Assembly (NCBI RefSeq): GCF_040833955.1
Contig: NZ_CP162133.1
Coordinates: 1,262,001-1,326,000, forward strand
Source: Leptospira sp. WS60.C2
GTDB taxonomy: Bacteria > Spirochaetota > Leptospiria > Leptospirales > Leptospiraceae
DNA: 64,000 bases
Reading direction: 5' to 3'
Below are positions 29,038 to 38,185 of the stretch, piece after piece; within the stretch, counting starts at the first letter, position 1; each line of letters opens with the position of its first letter. A program made the translations under genes and the position numbers. Below the pieces are notes generated by a model. The model saw only the letters and a program-made list of their open reading frames with translations, was not told where the DNA came from and did no database searches.

Positions 29038-30400
29038 AATTAAATTTTCGGAACGTCTTCTTTGGGTGAGTGTCACCTTGTCCTTGTTAGGATTTGTTTT
29101 TGTTCTTAGTCTAGAGAAAGTGAAAGCAATTTCATCAGATGGAGAAAAATACCTACAAATTTTACATGAAGTTGTTGCTTATGTGCAAAATGATTATGTA
29201 GAGCCACAAGAAGAGAAAAAAATATATGTCGGTGCCATACAGGGTGCCTTACAAAGTTTAGGTGATCCTCATACTCGTTTTATTGATGTCGATGAATTCA
29301 AAGAACTGCAAAATGAAACCAAAGGAAGTTTTGGCGGAATTGGTGTTGAGCTCAATTACCAAGACAATGCCTTTGTCATTGTTGCTCCCATCGAAGGAAC
29401 ACCTGCTTGGAAGGCGGGACTCCTTCCTCAGGACAAAATCATTGAAATCAATGGTAAGTCAGTGAAGTCTTTATCCCAAGCGGAGTCATTTGCGATGATG
29501 CGAGGGGAAGTGGGAACTTCCATTTCTATGAAAATTGAACGAAAGGGAACAAAAGAACCTTTTGTCGTCAATTTAGTCAGAGAACTCATTCAGATTCGAT
29601 TTTTACGATCCTTTTACCTTCCTGAAAAAGAAACTGGATACATCAAACTGGTTCAATTTATGGGAAAGGATACTGGTAAGGAATTTGCTTCTGCTGTCAA
29701 AAACCTAAAAGAATCTGGTGCCAAAAAACTAGTCATCGATCTTAGAATGAATCCTGGTGGGTTACTTGATTTAGCCATCGAGCTTGCTGATTTATTTTTA
29801 CCTGCCAATGCGGACATTGTGTCCGTAAAAGGAAGAGGTGGAGTTCTCATTAAGAGTTTTAAATCCGAAGGTAAAGATTTGAAGTTTTTGGATTTGCCTG
29901 TTGCTATTCTTGTCAATGGTGGTTCTGCTAGTGCCTCCGAAATTTTAGCGGGTGCGCTCAAAGATAACAAACGAGCCATCATTGTTGGTACCCAAAGTTT
30001 TGGGAAAGGAAGTGTTCAGTCCATCATTCCTCTCTCCTTTGGGGCAGGGGTTGCCATCACCATTCAAAAATACTACACACCTTCTGGAATTTCCATTCAT
30101 GGAAAAGGGATCACACCTGATCACGTGGTGAGTCCTGTCTCGGCCAATGAAGATGAAAAATATGCCCTAGAAAAACTATTTAAGAAAAACTTAATTCGTC
30201 CATTTCTTGAATCTCATACCGAATTTAATGATAGTTCTGTTTCTGATTTTAAAGAAATGCTGAAAAAGGAAAATCTAAAGATTTCCGATCCTGTGGTTCG
30301 AATCTTTTTATTCAATGAAATGAGAATGGGATCTTCCCAAACAAAACCTAGGTTGGATTTGGACATCCAATTATCCGAAGCAATTGATTTATTGAAATAA
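29024..30400 (+). CDS. C-terminal processing protease (S41, CtpA family)
   Basis: This exported serine protease cuts the C-termini of envelope proteins. The 458-residue protein has an N-terminal signal or anchor, a cap region with LGDPHTRF, a PDZ domain (about 95-180, GGIGVEL...), and the peptidase core with the nucleophile Ser in NGGSASASEI and the Lys in GKGSVQ four to five turns later, the CtpA Ser-Lys dyad. It starts at ATG 29024 or 29030, inside the end of the lipoprotein gene. A substrate relation between the two is possible but not shown. Confidence 0.92.
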   Translation: MEMNKIKFSERLLWVSVTLSLLGFVFVLSLEKVKAISSDGEKYLQILHEVVAYVQNDYVEPQEEKKIYVGAIQGALQSLGDPHTRFIDVDEFKELQNETKGSFGGIGVELNYQDNAFVIVAPIEGTPAWKAGLLPQDKIIEINGKSVKSLSQAESFAMMRGEVGTSISMKIERKGTKEPFVVNLVRELIQIRFLRSFYLPEKETGYIKLVQFMGKDTGKEFASAVKNLKESGAKKLVIDLRMNPGGLLDLAIELADLFLPANADIVSVKGRGGVLIKSFKSEGKDLKFLDLPVAILVNGGSASASEILAGALKDNKRAIIVGTQSFGKGSVQSIIPLSFGAGVAITIQKYYTPSGISIHGKGITPDHVVSPVSANEDEKYALEKLFKKNLIRPFLESHTEFNDSSVSDFKEMLKKENLKISDPVVRIFLFNEMRMGSSQTKPRLDLDIQLSEAIDLLK

Positions 30401-31426
30401 ATGGTCTACGGTTTAGGGATCGAATCAAGTTGTGATGAAACATCCATAGCCATTGTGAGAGATGGTAAGGAACTCATTGCGTTAAAAGTTTACAGCCAAA
30501 TCGACACCCACTCTCCGTATCGGGGAGTGGTCCCTGAAATTGCTTCCCGTGCCCATTTAGAAAAAATCAATTCTCTTCTTTCTGTCTGTATGGCAGAAGC
30601 ACAGATCTCATTTTCCTCGATACAATACATTGCCGTCACTGGTTACCCTGGGCTTGTCGGGTCTCTTATGATTGGAGCACAACTTGCGAGATGTATCTCA
30701 CTCGTTCACTCTATACCGATCGTTTTGGTCAATCATTTAGAGGCACATTTAGCAGTGATTGGTTTGGAACGAGAACTCCCCGCATTTCCTTGGTTAGGTG
30801 TTCTTTTGTCTGGTGGGAACTCCTCCATTTACATCTACAAAGGTTTTGGAGATATGGAATTACTCGCTGATACCAGGGATGATTCCTTGGGTGAGGCTTT
30901 TGATAAGGTCAGTGCCATTTTGGATTTACCGTACCCAGGAGGACCATCCATTGAAAAAAAAGCCCTGAGTTATGAAAGACCAAAAGGGGAAAAAAGTCCT
31001 TTTCCAAAACTTTTGAAGGAAGACGGCCCCGATCTCATTCGTTTTTCATACAGTGGACTGAAAACTGCTGTTCTTTACTATCTGAAGTCCCTACAGGGAA
31101 ATCCACCGATTGAAAAAATATCCTATTACTTCCAAAAAACTGCGTTTGAACTCGTGGTCCGAAACATTGGAAAAGCGATCGAAACAACAAAGATTGGAAC
31201 GGTTGTTGCCGCAGGCGGGGTGCTTGCCAATGAAACTCTACGTTCTTTACTTTTGACAGAATCCCAAACCCGTCCGTTCCAATTGTATTTTCCACAAAAA
31301 AAAATTTACTGCACGGATAACGGAGCGATGGTCGCATGTCTTGGATATCATCTTTGGAAAGAAAAAAAAATTGTAGGACTCGATTTTAAGGTCAGTCCTA
31401 AAAGAAACTTTGAACAAATATTATGA
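30401..31426 (+). CDS. tsaD: tRNA N6-threonylcarbamoyltransferase TsaD
   Basis: TsaD transfers the threonylcarbamoyl group to A37 of tRNAs reading ANN codons. The 341-residue protein has IESSCDETS at the N-terminus, PGLVGSLMIG, the metal ligands His112 and His116 in NHLEAH, and the distal Asp in CTDNGAM. One oddity is LLSGGNSS where most members have SGGHT. The start directly follows the protease stop. Its partners TsaB, TsaC and TsaE are not in the window. Confidence 0.94.
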   Translation: MVYGLGIESSCDETSIAIVRDGKELIALKVYSQIDTHSPYRGVVPEIASRAHLEKINSLLSVCMAEAQISFSSIQYIAVTGYPGLVGSLMIGAQLARCISLVHSIPIVLVNHLEAHLAVIGLERELPAFPWLGVLLSGGNSSIYIYKGFGDMELLADTRDDSLGEAFDKVSAILDLPYPGGPSIEKKALSYERPKGEKSPFPKLLKEDGPDLIRFSYSGLKTAVLYYLKSLQGNPPIEKISYYFQKTAFELVVRNIGKAIETTKIGTVVAAGGVLANETLRSLLLTESQTRPFQLYFPQKKIYCTDNGAMVACLGYHLWKEKKIVGLDFKVSPKRNFEQIL

Positions 31427-32178
31427 AACTAAAATTAACTTGGATCCCGAACACCCTCACACTTGGAAACCTCACTTTAGGATTTGTTTCCATGTTACTG
31501 GTCGCAGAAACGAACCCATCACAAACCAATTCTCATGAATTGTATTCGCTTGCGGGAGTTTTTATCATCTTAGCTGCGTTATTCGATGGGTTTGATGGCA
31601 TGGCAGCACGAGCTCTCAATTGTACGAGTGAGTTGGGTGCCGATTTAGACAGCCTTGCTGATTTAACAACATTTGGAATTGCCCCTGGATTTTTAGCATA
31701 CAAAATGTTCTTTTACGATATCAAATTGGATATCTTTGACAAACCAGATTATTTTCCACTAGGAATGTTCATTGCGGCATTGTATCCGATTTGTGCTGCT
31801 TACCGTTTGGCACGGTTCAATGTGGCACATGATCCAAAGTCCTTTAATGGACTACCGTCACCCGTGGCAGGAGTAGTGATTGGAATTTTTCCTCTTGTTT
31901 TTTCTGTCTCCCAAGTTCCCTTATGGATAGCTGTCACTTTTTTTGTAATCACAGCGCTTCTTATGGTTTCCACACTTCGTTATAGTAAACCACAAGTTGC
32001 CATGAGAGGACTCTTCTCATGGAAGAAACTGGCAATTAGTCTCGTTGGATTGGGACTTATCTTAGCAGCGATTGGATTTTATCGCTGGCCCTATGTGATG
32101 TATGGAGCAGTAGGATTTTATGTATTTTCGGGAATTGTCTCATTTCTCATCCAAACCATTCAGGACTATCGAGTTTAG
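31423..32178 (+). CDS. pssA: CDP-diacylglycerol--serine O-phosphatidyltransferase
   Basis: PssA makes phosphatidylserine, the precursor of phosphatidylethanolamine. The 251-residue membrane protein has about six to eight hydrophobic helices and the CDP-alcohol phosphotransferase signature D-G-x2-A-R-x8-G-x3-D-x3-D (DGMAAR ... GADLDSLAD). The PNTLTLGNL start and RLARFNV segment indicate the PssA branch rather than PgsA. It overlaps tsaD by 4 bp. Confidence 0.92.
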   Translation: MKLKLTWIPNTLTLGNLTLGFVSMLLVAETNPSQTNSHELYSLAGVFIILAALFDGFDGMAARALNCTSELGADLDSLADLTTFGIAPGFLAYKMFFYDIKLDIFDKPDYFPLGMFIAALYPICAAYRLARFNVAHDPKSFNGLPSPVAGVVIGIFPLVFSVSQVPLWIAVTFFVITALLMVSTLRYSKPQVAMRGLFSWKKLAISLVGLGLILAAIGFYRWPYVMYGAVGFYVFSGIVSFLIQTIQDYRV

Positions 32179-32179
32179 A

Positions 32180-32488
32180 TCATTCTACTTCAAAAATCTC
32201 CAGTAGATTTGCCACATTGAAAATGGTTTTGATTTCATTCGAAAGATGAACCATTTTCACTTTTTTGTTTTTTTCTTTTGTCCAACTGTAAGTGTGTAGT
32301 AGTATTCCAATTCCAGAAGAATCTAAATACGATAAATGTTGAAAATCCAAAACCAATTCTTTAATCGAGTCGGAATCGATAAGTTCCTTGATTTCTGTTC
32401 TAAGTTTGGGAGTGTCCCGAAGTGATAAGGAACCATTTAGATAGATAATGGCCTTTTCCTTTTCTTGTTTGATTTCATACTGAAACAT
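32180..32488 (-). CDS. STAS-domain protein (anti-sigma-factor antagonist type)
   Basis: A 102-residue single STAS domain like SpoIIAA/RsbV. The loop YLDSSGIGILL carries the serine normally phosphorylated by a partner kinase, after a beta strand ELVLDF. The frame can begin at a TTG at 32530, but ATG 32488 fits the domain's start better. No anti-sigma kinase or sigma factor is adjacent, so its partner is elsewhere. It is convergent with pssA (1-bp gap) and divergent from the metallo-hydrolase. Confidence 0.88.
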   Translation of the reverse strand: MFQYEIKQEKEKAIIYLNGSLSLRDTPKLRTEIKELIDSDSIKELVLDFQHLSYLDSSGIGILLHTYSWTKEKNKKVKMVHLSNEIKTIFNVANLLEIFEVE

Positions 32489-32572
32489 AACTTCAGTTAA
32501 GACAACATCTGAAAGGGGAAATACAATCAAAAAACGTTTGATTTTTCTAAAAAGGACTCTAGAAAAAGAGCA

Positions 32573-33529
32573 ATGAAAATAAAGTTTTGGGGTGTTCGAG
32601 GATCCATAGGTTCACCCATTCGGCCAGAAAACGTAAAACATAAAATTGAAAAAATCCTCTCTTTGGCAAGTCCCACAGACATCCAAAACGAACAAAGCAT
32701 TCATAGTTTTTTAAATTCGCTTAGTTTTTCATCCTCTTCAACTTACGGCGGTAATACGACTTGTGTGGAAATTCGAGACAAAAATGGAAATTTGATTATT
32801 ATCGATGGAGGGACTGGGCTTCGAGAACTCGGAAACCAAATCATGAGTTCAGAATTCGGCAAAGGGGCAGGACATGCCTATTGGGTTTTGACTCACACAC
32901 ACTGGGATCATATCCAAGGAATCCCGTTTTTCATTCCTTTGTTTTTGCCTGGCAATCATTTTGAATTTATTTCGTCTATGAGTGATGCTGAAAAACGATT
33001 GGAGCACCAGTTTGTATTCACTCATTTTCCAGTTTCGTTTGATCACTATGCTGCCAAAAAAACATTCCAATTCATCGAAGAAGGGGAAGTGGTCTCTCTT
33101 GGTCCGAACATCAAAGCCTTTAGCAAGGCTGTTCGCCATCCAGGTGGAAGTTTTTCCTACCGATTTACGGAAGAAGGTAAGTCCATTATCTTTGCTTCGG
33201 ATGCAGAATTCAATTTGGAAGAGATGGAAAATATCGATACTTACATTGATTATTTTCGAGATGCTGATGTTTTAGTCTTTGATACTCAATATACGTTTGA
33301 AGAATCCTTACAAAAAATCGATTGGGGGCATAGTTCTGCTTCTATCGCGACTGATATTGCTCTTCGGGCTAAGGTGAAAAAACTTGTTATGTTTCATCAT
33401 GATCCTTCTTATGATGATGAGAAATTAGATTTGGTATACTTACGAGCGTTAAAGTATAAAGAGATGTTTGATCCACATGGAAAATTAGAAATCATTATGG
33501 CTTATGAAGGTTTGGAAATAGAGGTATAA
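32573..33529 (+). CDS. MBL-fold metallo-hydrolase
   Basis: A 318-residue metallo-beta-lactamase-fold protein. The zinc motif H108-x-H110-x-D112-H113 lies in THTHWDHIQG, with YGGNTTCVEI and IIDGGTG before it and further ligands in VRHPGG, SDAEF and WGHSS. The KFWGVRGSIG N-terminus is typical of a group of phosphodiesterase-like bacterial members with no fixed substrate. ATG 32573 sits 85 bp from the divergent STAS gene, and glpK follows after one base. Confidence 0.85.
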   Translation: MKIKFWGVRGSIGSPIRPENVKHKIEKILSLASPTDIQNEQSIHSFLNSLSFSSSSTYGGNTTCVEIRDKNGNLIIIDGGTGLRELGNQIMSSEFGKGAGHAYWVLTHTHWDHIQGIPFFIPLFLPGNHFEFISSMSDAEKRLEHQFVFTHFPVSFDHYAAKKTFQFIEEGEVVSLGPNIKAFSKAVRHPGGSFSYRFTEEGKSIIFASDAEFNLEEMENIDTYIDYFRDADVLVFDTQYTFEESLQKIDWGHSSASIATDIALRAKVKKLVMFHHDPSYDDEKLDLVYLRALKYKEMFDPHGKLEIIMAYEGLEIEV

Positions 33530-33530
33530 A

Positions 33531-35027
33531 ATGGCAAAAAAAAGTTACATTATTGGAATTGATGCAGGGACTACTGGGATTCGCACCTTTTGTTTTAACG
33601 ATAAAGGAAAAGTCATTTCTTCTGCGTATCAAGAATTCAAACAATACTATCCAAAACCAGGTTGGGTGGAACATGACCCAGAAGAGATTTGGCAAAAAAC
33701 TCAAAAACTCATCGCCCTTGCCATCAAAAATGGAAAACTCAATCCCAAAGATGCTGTTGCCATAGGAATCACGAACCAGAGAGAAACTTCTGTCGTCTGG
33801 GATAAAAAAACTGGTAAACCTGTATACAATGCAATCGTTTGGCAATGCCGACGAACATCTGATATCTGTAAGGATTTAAAAAACCAAAGCCTCGAATCCA
33901 ACTTTCGAAACAAAACAGGTCTTGTTTTAGATGCTTATTTTTCCGGAACCAAAATCCAATGGATTTTAGACAATGTGAAAGGTGCAAGGGACAAAGCAGA
34001 AAGGGGAGACCTTTTGTTTGGAACGATTGATACTTGGTTACTTTACAAACTCACGGGTCACAAAGAACACAAAACCGACCATACCAATGCATCCCGAACT
34101 TTACTTTTTAACATCCAAACCAAGGAATGGGATGAGGAACTTTGTAAGATTTTAAAAGTGCCAATGTCTATGTTACCTAAGGCGTATAATTCCAAAAATC
34201 TATTTGGATTTACGGCCAATGTTAAATCCATTCCTGATGGAATTCCAATTTCCTCTCTTGTCGGTGACCAACAAGGAGCTCTTTTTGGTCAGTTGTGTAC
34301 AGAACCTGGAGAAGCCAAAAACACATATGGAACAGGTTGTTTTTTACTCTTCAATGTAGGGGATGAATTTAGAATTTCAAACCAAGGTCTCATCACCACA
34401 CTAGCACTTGGTCCAGAAGGAAAAACAGTCTATTGCTTAGAAGGATCTGTATTTATTGGTGGAGCGGTTGTCCAGTTTCTAAGAGACAATTTAGAATTTT
34501 TCAAATACTCCAAAGACTCTGAAAAATTGGTCAAGTCGATTAAAACAAAGGATGATGTGGTGTTTGTGCCAGCCTTTGCAGGTCTTGGAGCCCCGCATTG
34601 GGACCAGGAAGCTCGAGGAGCGATCTTTGGTCTATCTCGAGACACAACGCCAGCACAGATCACAAGGGCAGCTCTGAAAGCCATTGCACTCCAATCCTAT
34701 GAACTTGCCAATGCGATGGAAAAGGAAACGGGAAAACCACTCAAATTTTTACGGGTGGATGGAGGCGCTACTTCCAATGCATGGCTTATGCAATTCCAAG
34801 CAGATATTTTAGGAACAAAAGTCATTCGACCGCAAAACGTAGATACTACGGTGCTTGGTGCAGCTTACCTTGCGGGACTCGAACGAGGGTTTTTTAAATC
34901 AGTTGCGCAGTTACGAAAGGAAGAAAATAAAACCACACAATTTTCTCCCAAGATGAAAGAAGCAGAAAGGAAAGAAGAGATTGATAAGTGGAATCTTGCA
35001 ATCTCTCGCGTAAAAACTGGAAACTAA
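33531..35027 (+). CDS. glpK: Glycerol kinase
   Basis: GlpK phosphorylates glycerol to glycerol-3-phosphate. The 498-residue protein has the FGGY-family ATPase core: DAGTTGIRTF at the N-terminus, NQRETSVVWD, the GDQQGALFGQ loop, NTYGTGCF and the C-terminal RVDGGATSN. Length and motifs fit GlpK rather than xylulokinase. No facilitator or dehydrogenase gene is adjacent. A hairpin 36 bp after its stop should end the transcript. Confidence 0.94.
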   Translation: MAKKSYIIGIDAGTTGIRTFCFNDKGKVISSAYQEFKQYYPKPGWVEHDPEEIWQKTQKLIALAIKNGKLNPKDAVAIGITNQRETSVVWDKKTGKPVYNAIVWQCRRTSDICKDLKNQSLESNFRNKTGLVLDAYFSGTKIQWILDNVKGARDKAERGDLLFGTIDTWLLYKLTGHKEHKTDHTNASRTLLFNIQTKEWDEELCKILKVPMSMLPKAYNSKNLFGFTANVKSIPDGIPISSLVGDQQGALFGQLCTEPGEAKNTYGTGCFLLFNVGDEFRISNQGLITTLALGPEGKTVYCLEGSVFIGGAVVQFLRDNLEFFKYSKDSEKLVKSIKTKDDVVFVPAFAGLGAPHWDQEARGAIFGLSRDTTPAQITRAALKAIALQSYELANAMEKETGKPLKFLRVDGGATSNAWLMQFQADILGTKVIRPQNVDTTVLGAAYLAGLERGFFKSVAQLRKEENKTTQFSPKMKEAERKEEIDKWNLAISRVKTGN

Positions 35028-35062
35028 TCTGTTTCAGTAGAATTGGACTCAACCTTTCTTTC

Positions 35063-35097
35063 AAACAAACCAAATCATAAAAACGTTTGGTTTGTTT
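35063..35097 (+). terminator. Hairpin after glpK
   Basis: Perfect 12-bp arms, AAACAAACCAAA (35063-35074) and TTTGGTTTGTTT (35086-35097), with an 11-base loop, lie between the convergent glpK and FliG-like genes. The stem is AT-rich, and the tail is pyrimidine-rich (CCTTCCTTCC) rather than pure T. The other 85 bp up to the FliG-like stop show nothing else. Confidence 0.6.
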
Positions 35098-35181
35098 CCT
35101 TCCTTCCTATGATAGGGAATCACCTGCTAGAAACATGATACAAATGAGTCGGGTGCCGTTCGTTCCATGGCGAGAAAACTC

Positions 35182-36360
35182 TCAATAGTCAAACCATAAT
35201 AAAGAACATTCAAAACTCTGTTTTTGTTTGGTAATCCCACCGGCGACAAGAAACAATCCTGTTTCATAATAGGGGATTTCTAAAATCAAATCTTTCGGCA
35301 ATCGATGGAATTCATTTGTTTCGACTTCCTTTCGTGTGAGAAAAAAATCAAATCGAATGGATTCAATCCATTCCTTGGTTTTAAAGAATAATTTAGTTTT
35401 TGTTTTTCCAAAAAATGAGATGACATCTCCCGTGATACAAAAATCAAATTTTCCTGAACTTTCGAAGGGAATCATCTCTTTATTTGATTCTTCTCCCTCT
35501 TCTCGGAATGTATAGATGGAGCCTTCTTCATAGTATAAGTTTCTTGCAAATCGTTTGTACAACTCAGTTTCAATGATACTGATTAGATCTTCGCCATCTG
35601 GTGGTTTTTTGGCAGGAGAAGTTTCAATTTGTTTCATCTTGTTTTTAGAGATGGATTTACGGATCACTTCCAAAACGGGAGGGGATAGTTTTGGCAAAAT
35701 GAAACGAAAGTATCTCTCATCGTGGTTTCGTAAGATTTCTTGTAAAAACGTACCATGAATCAAAGGGATGAGTTCCACTGTGAACATTTGCTGACTTAAA
35801 AATTGGGCAAACTCTGTTTCATAACGGAAGAGATTTGTTACAATTTTTATTTCTTCTTCTTTCGTACCTGAATACAAAATGGCAACCAAACGATTCAGGT
35901 AGAGTTTACTTTTTCCATTCACATAGAGTTTGTCGATTTGTTCGAGAACCATATGTTCTGTGAATTCAGGGTTCACAATGTCACGAAGGGATAGATATTT
36001 GGTTCGATTGAATTTGTCTCGTTTCGTGCGAAAGAGAGGCGATGGAGATGACTTTGTTCCACCTATGGTTCGTTTGTTTGGCAAAAATCCATGTTTTGAT
36101 TTTTGAAACCAATCTGTTTTTTGGTCTGTGTTTTGATAATAAGGTGGTGTGACAATGGACGTCGCATCATACCACTCGCGATTGTATTGTAAGTTGTATA
36201 AGAAACGGGGAAAGAGAATCGGATCTGTAGAGACAGAAGGGAGTGCCGGTATTTTCTTGAATGGAATGGGATAAAAAGGATGGGGTGTTGCGACAAATCT
36301 CGCTACCGAATCTAAGTCGGCCAAAAAAAAGTGATAGTTATTTCCTTGTCTGTAAATCAA
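35182..36360 (-). CDS. FliG-like protein with novel flanking domains
   Basis: A 392-residue cytoplasmic protein. Residues about 154-247 read like the FliG middle/C-terminal region: a helix LVAILYSG, then IVTNLFRYETEF, then the M-F-T-V-E-L...LIHGTFLQEILRN segment in place of the usual M-F-x-F-E-D-L...D-x2-IQ-x-LLR, ending in SKNKMK. Before it is a basic, Pro- and Ser-rich N-terminal half; after it are about 145 residues that look mainly beta, like neither FliG nor anything I know. The EHPQR and charged-ridge residues of a true motor-switch FliG are not evident, so it is probably not a rotor FliG. TTG 36360 overlaps the upstream stop (TTGA); a longer start at 36414 is possible. Confidence 0.55.
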   Translation of the reverse strand: MIYRQGNNYHFFLADLDSVARFVATPHPFYPIPFKKIPALPSVSTDPILFPRFLYNLQYNREWYDATSIVTPPYYQNTDQKTDWFQKSKHGFLPNKRTIGGTKSSPSPLFRTKRDKFNRTKYLSLRDIVNPEFTEHMVLEQIDKLYVNGKSKLYLNRLVAILYSGTKEEEIKIVTNLFRYETEFAQFLSQQMFTVELIPLIHGTFLQEILRNHDERYFRFILPKLSPPVLEVIRKSISKNKMKQIETSPAKKPPDGEDLISIIETELYKRFARNLYYEEGSIYTFREEGEESNKEMIPFESSGKFDFCITGDVISFFGKTKTKLFFKTKEWIESIRFDFFLTRKEVETNEFHRLPKDLILEIPYYETGLFLVAGGITKQKQSFECSLLWFDY

Positions 36361-36602
36361 ACGGGTGGTGATTTTTTTAATTTTTTTTGGATGCGAATGC
36401 GAAAGTGTTCCCAATTGTAATCTTGTTTTAGGATGGAAAGTTCGTCATCTACACCAAAACGCATAAAGTCATAGATCTCTTCGTGATCCATACCGACAAC
36501 GATCGATAGGTCTTGGATCACTCGTAACAAACGTCTTGCATCCCGATCACTTAGGGAAAATGTTTCTAAGAGTTTTTGTTCAAATTCAGTGAGTTGGATC
36601 AA
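36357..36602 (-). CDS. Small helical hypothetical protein
   Basis: An 81-residue acidic, helical protein (FEQKLLETFSLSDRDARRLLRVIQDL...) with no cysteine, signal or membrane segment. I recognise no family. It overlaps the FliG-like gene by 4 bp and lies 6 bp after the ADH-like gene, so the three are surely one transcript and may work together. Confidence 0.65.
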   Translation of the reverse strand: MIQLTEFEQKLLETFSLSDRDARRLLRVIQDLSIVVGMDHEEIYDFMRFGVDDELSILKQDYNWEHFRIRIQKKLKKSPPV

Positions 36603-36608
36603 AATTAC

Positions 36609-37775
36609 CTAAAACGCAGCCACAAGGATGGTTTCGATTTCATTTTTGGGGAGTTCTCTGGGAAGACAATCAAGAAATGAATACGTAGCAGCAAGAGTCG
36701 CAATCCCAGGTAAGTCGATTTTTTTCACTTCATATTCAGACAAACGCTGTGGGATTCGCAGTTCTAAGTAAATTTTACGAATTCCCTCTACCGCTTTGAT
36801 CGCCGCTTCAATGACTGAGATGTTTGTCACATCCTCATCGAGAGCCCTTGCAATCATCACATACTTTCCTGCGGAAGAGGTGAGGTTGTATTCCATTACG
36901 TGCGGAAGTAGAATCGACATACTTTGGAAGATATCTAGATTAGTAACAGTTGTTACGGCTAAGGAAAGTGCATAACACAAACCGAGACTGCTCGTAGATT
37001 GAGCAATACCTGCCAAAAGACTTGCCGCATAAATAGAGTTTTTCGGTCCAAGGTTTCTTGGTTCGCGAATCGCAGGTACAATGTTTTTAGAAATGAGTTC
37101 GATGGAACGTAATGCAGTGGAAGAGGTGATTTCATTTGCATATTTTGATAAGATGCTGTCCACTGCGGCAGATAAAATCGAGATGCCTGTTTTTGCCGTC
37201 TCCGAACTTGACATACCCGCTCCAATTTTAGGATCAGAAACGATAAGTTCAGGAAATGCCCACTCGTGAGCAAAGTATTTCCTGTTTTTGTCTTTGTCGT
37301 CTACGATGGAAAAAAATGGAGAACATTCATTCCCGAGTAAAGGTTTTGTTGGAACCACAACCAAAGGAAGCCCTTTTTTCTTGGGTTGTTTTCTTCCCAC
37401 GAGCAGTTCTTCCGCAAACAAATCATTTGTTGCAAGAAGGGAAGCCGCTTTGCCAGCGTTAATTGATTCAAAGGAACCATAGGCAACAACACAATCAGCA
37501 TTGGAGATTCGTAAAAAATGAGCACAAGTATCTAAGTCTTTGAAATGGACACGATCCACAATGTCATCATAAATGATCACACCTTCTGCGTGTTTTTCTA
37601 AACTAGTTTTGATGATCGAAAGTTCTTCTGAGTTTTCTAATTCTTTTTGTGTGGTAATGAGTACAACCCTTGATCCTATGTTTTTGACAAAGGAACCGAG
37701 TTTATAACCACAATCGATTTCGAAATGTATTTTGGGTGGAAATTGAAAATTAATCCATTCGGGGAGAACTGGCAT
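36609..37775 (-). CDS. Iron-type alcohol dehydrogenase homologue lacking metal ligands
   Basis: The 388-residue protein follows the Fe-ADH fold: an N-terminal nucleotide-binding domain with a weakened dinucleotide loop (VVAYGSFES where GGGS is usual) and an all-helical C-terminal domain ending in the conserved LLPHVMEYN (289-297). Aligned without gaps to the family, the four metal-ligand positions are replaced: Asp by Ser199, His by Ala203, His by Leu272 and His by Ile282. It therefore should not bind catalytic iron or zinc or act as an alcohol dehydrogenase. It lies between flgM and the FliG-like gene, suggesting a structural or regulatory role. ATG 37775 is taken as start. Confidence 0.7.
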   Translation of the reverse strand: MPVLPEWINFQFPPKIHFEIDCGYKLGSFVKNIGSRVVLITTQKELENSEELSIIKTSLEKHAEGVIIYDDIVDRVHFKDLDTCAHFLRISNADCVVAYGSFESINAGKAASLLATNDLFAEELLVGRKQPKKKGLPLVVVPTKPLLGNECSPFFSIVDDKDKNRKYFAHEWAFPELIVSDPKIGAGMSSSETAKTGISILSAAVDSILSKYANEITSSTALRSIELISKNIVPAIREPRNLGPKNSIYAASLLAGIAQSTSSLGLCYALSLAVTTVTNLDIFQSMSILLPHVMEYNLTSSAGKYVMIARALDEDVTNISVIEAAIKAVEGIRKIYLELRIPQRLSEYEVKKIDLPGIATLAATYSFLDCLPRELPKNEIETILVAAF

Positions 37776-37858
37776 ATGATCCCCTAACTATGAATTTGCG
37801 AAGCGTGAGAAATCCTCGGAGAGGACAATAAGAAAGGATCCCTCACCACCTGTCCTTT

Positions 37859-38185
37859 TTACTGTTGTCCGAGGAAAGACGTTGCGATTTGGTCGGAAAT
37901 TTTATCTAACATCTCTGGAGAGAGTGTGTCGTAATCTCCGTTTTTCAAACGTTCTTTGATGGCTTTGAGTTTTTCAGAGCGATCTTCTTCTGGAGGCGCT
38001 TGAACAATTTGTTTCGCAATTTGTTTTACTTCTGCTTGAAGCTTCGCTTCCGATGCAATTTTTTTAGCAGCATCAGAGATCGAAATGGTATCTACTGGCG
38101 CTTGTGATTCTGTTTCTTTTGGTCCTTGTGGTTTTTTGGGTTCATACCCGTAACCACCGACTCGCCCTACTTTATCGATGTTCAT
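37859..38185 (-). CDS. flgM: FlgM-like anti-sigma-28 factor
   Basis: A 108-residue protein with the FlgM layout: a short conserved start MNIDKVGRV, a disordered Pro/Gln-rich region, the DTISISDAAKKI segment (FlgM D-x-V-x-L-S), and a C-terminal sigma-binding helix pair containing EKLKAIKERLKNGDYDT and a final IATSFL. FlgM holds the flagellar sigma factor FliA until the hook is complete. Similarity is by pattern, and the protein is slightly longer than usual. It overlaps rsmI by 14 bp. An imperfect inverted repeat (CCTCGG at 37814, CCGAGG at 37869) straddles its stop codon. Confidence 0.65.
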   Translation of the reverse strand: MNIDKVGRVGGYGYEPKKPQGPKETESQAPVDTISISDAAKKIASEAKLQAEVKQIAKQIVQAPPEEDRSEKLKAIKERLKNGDYDTLSPEMLDKISDQIATSFLGQQ

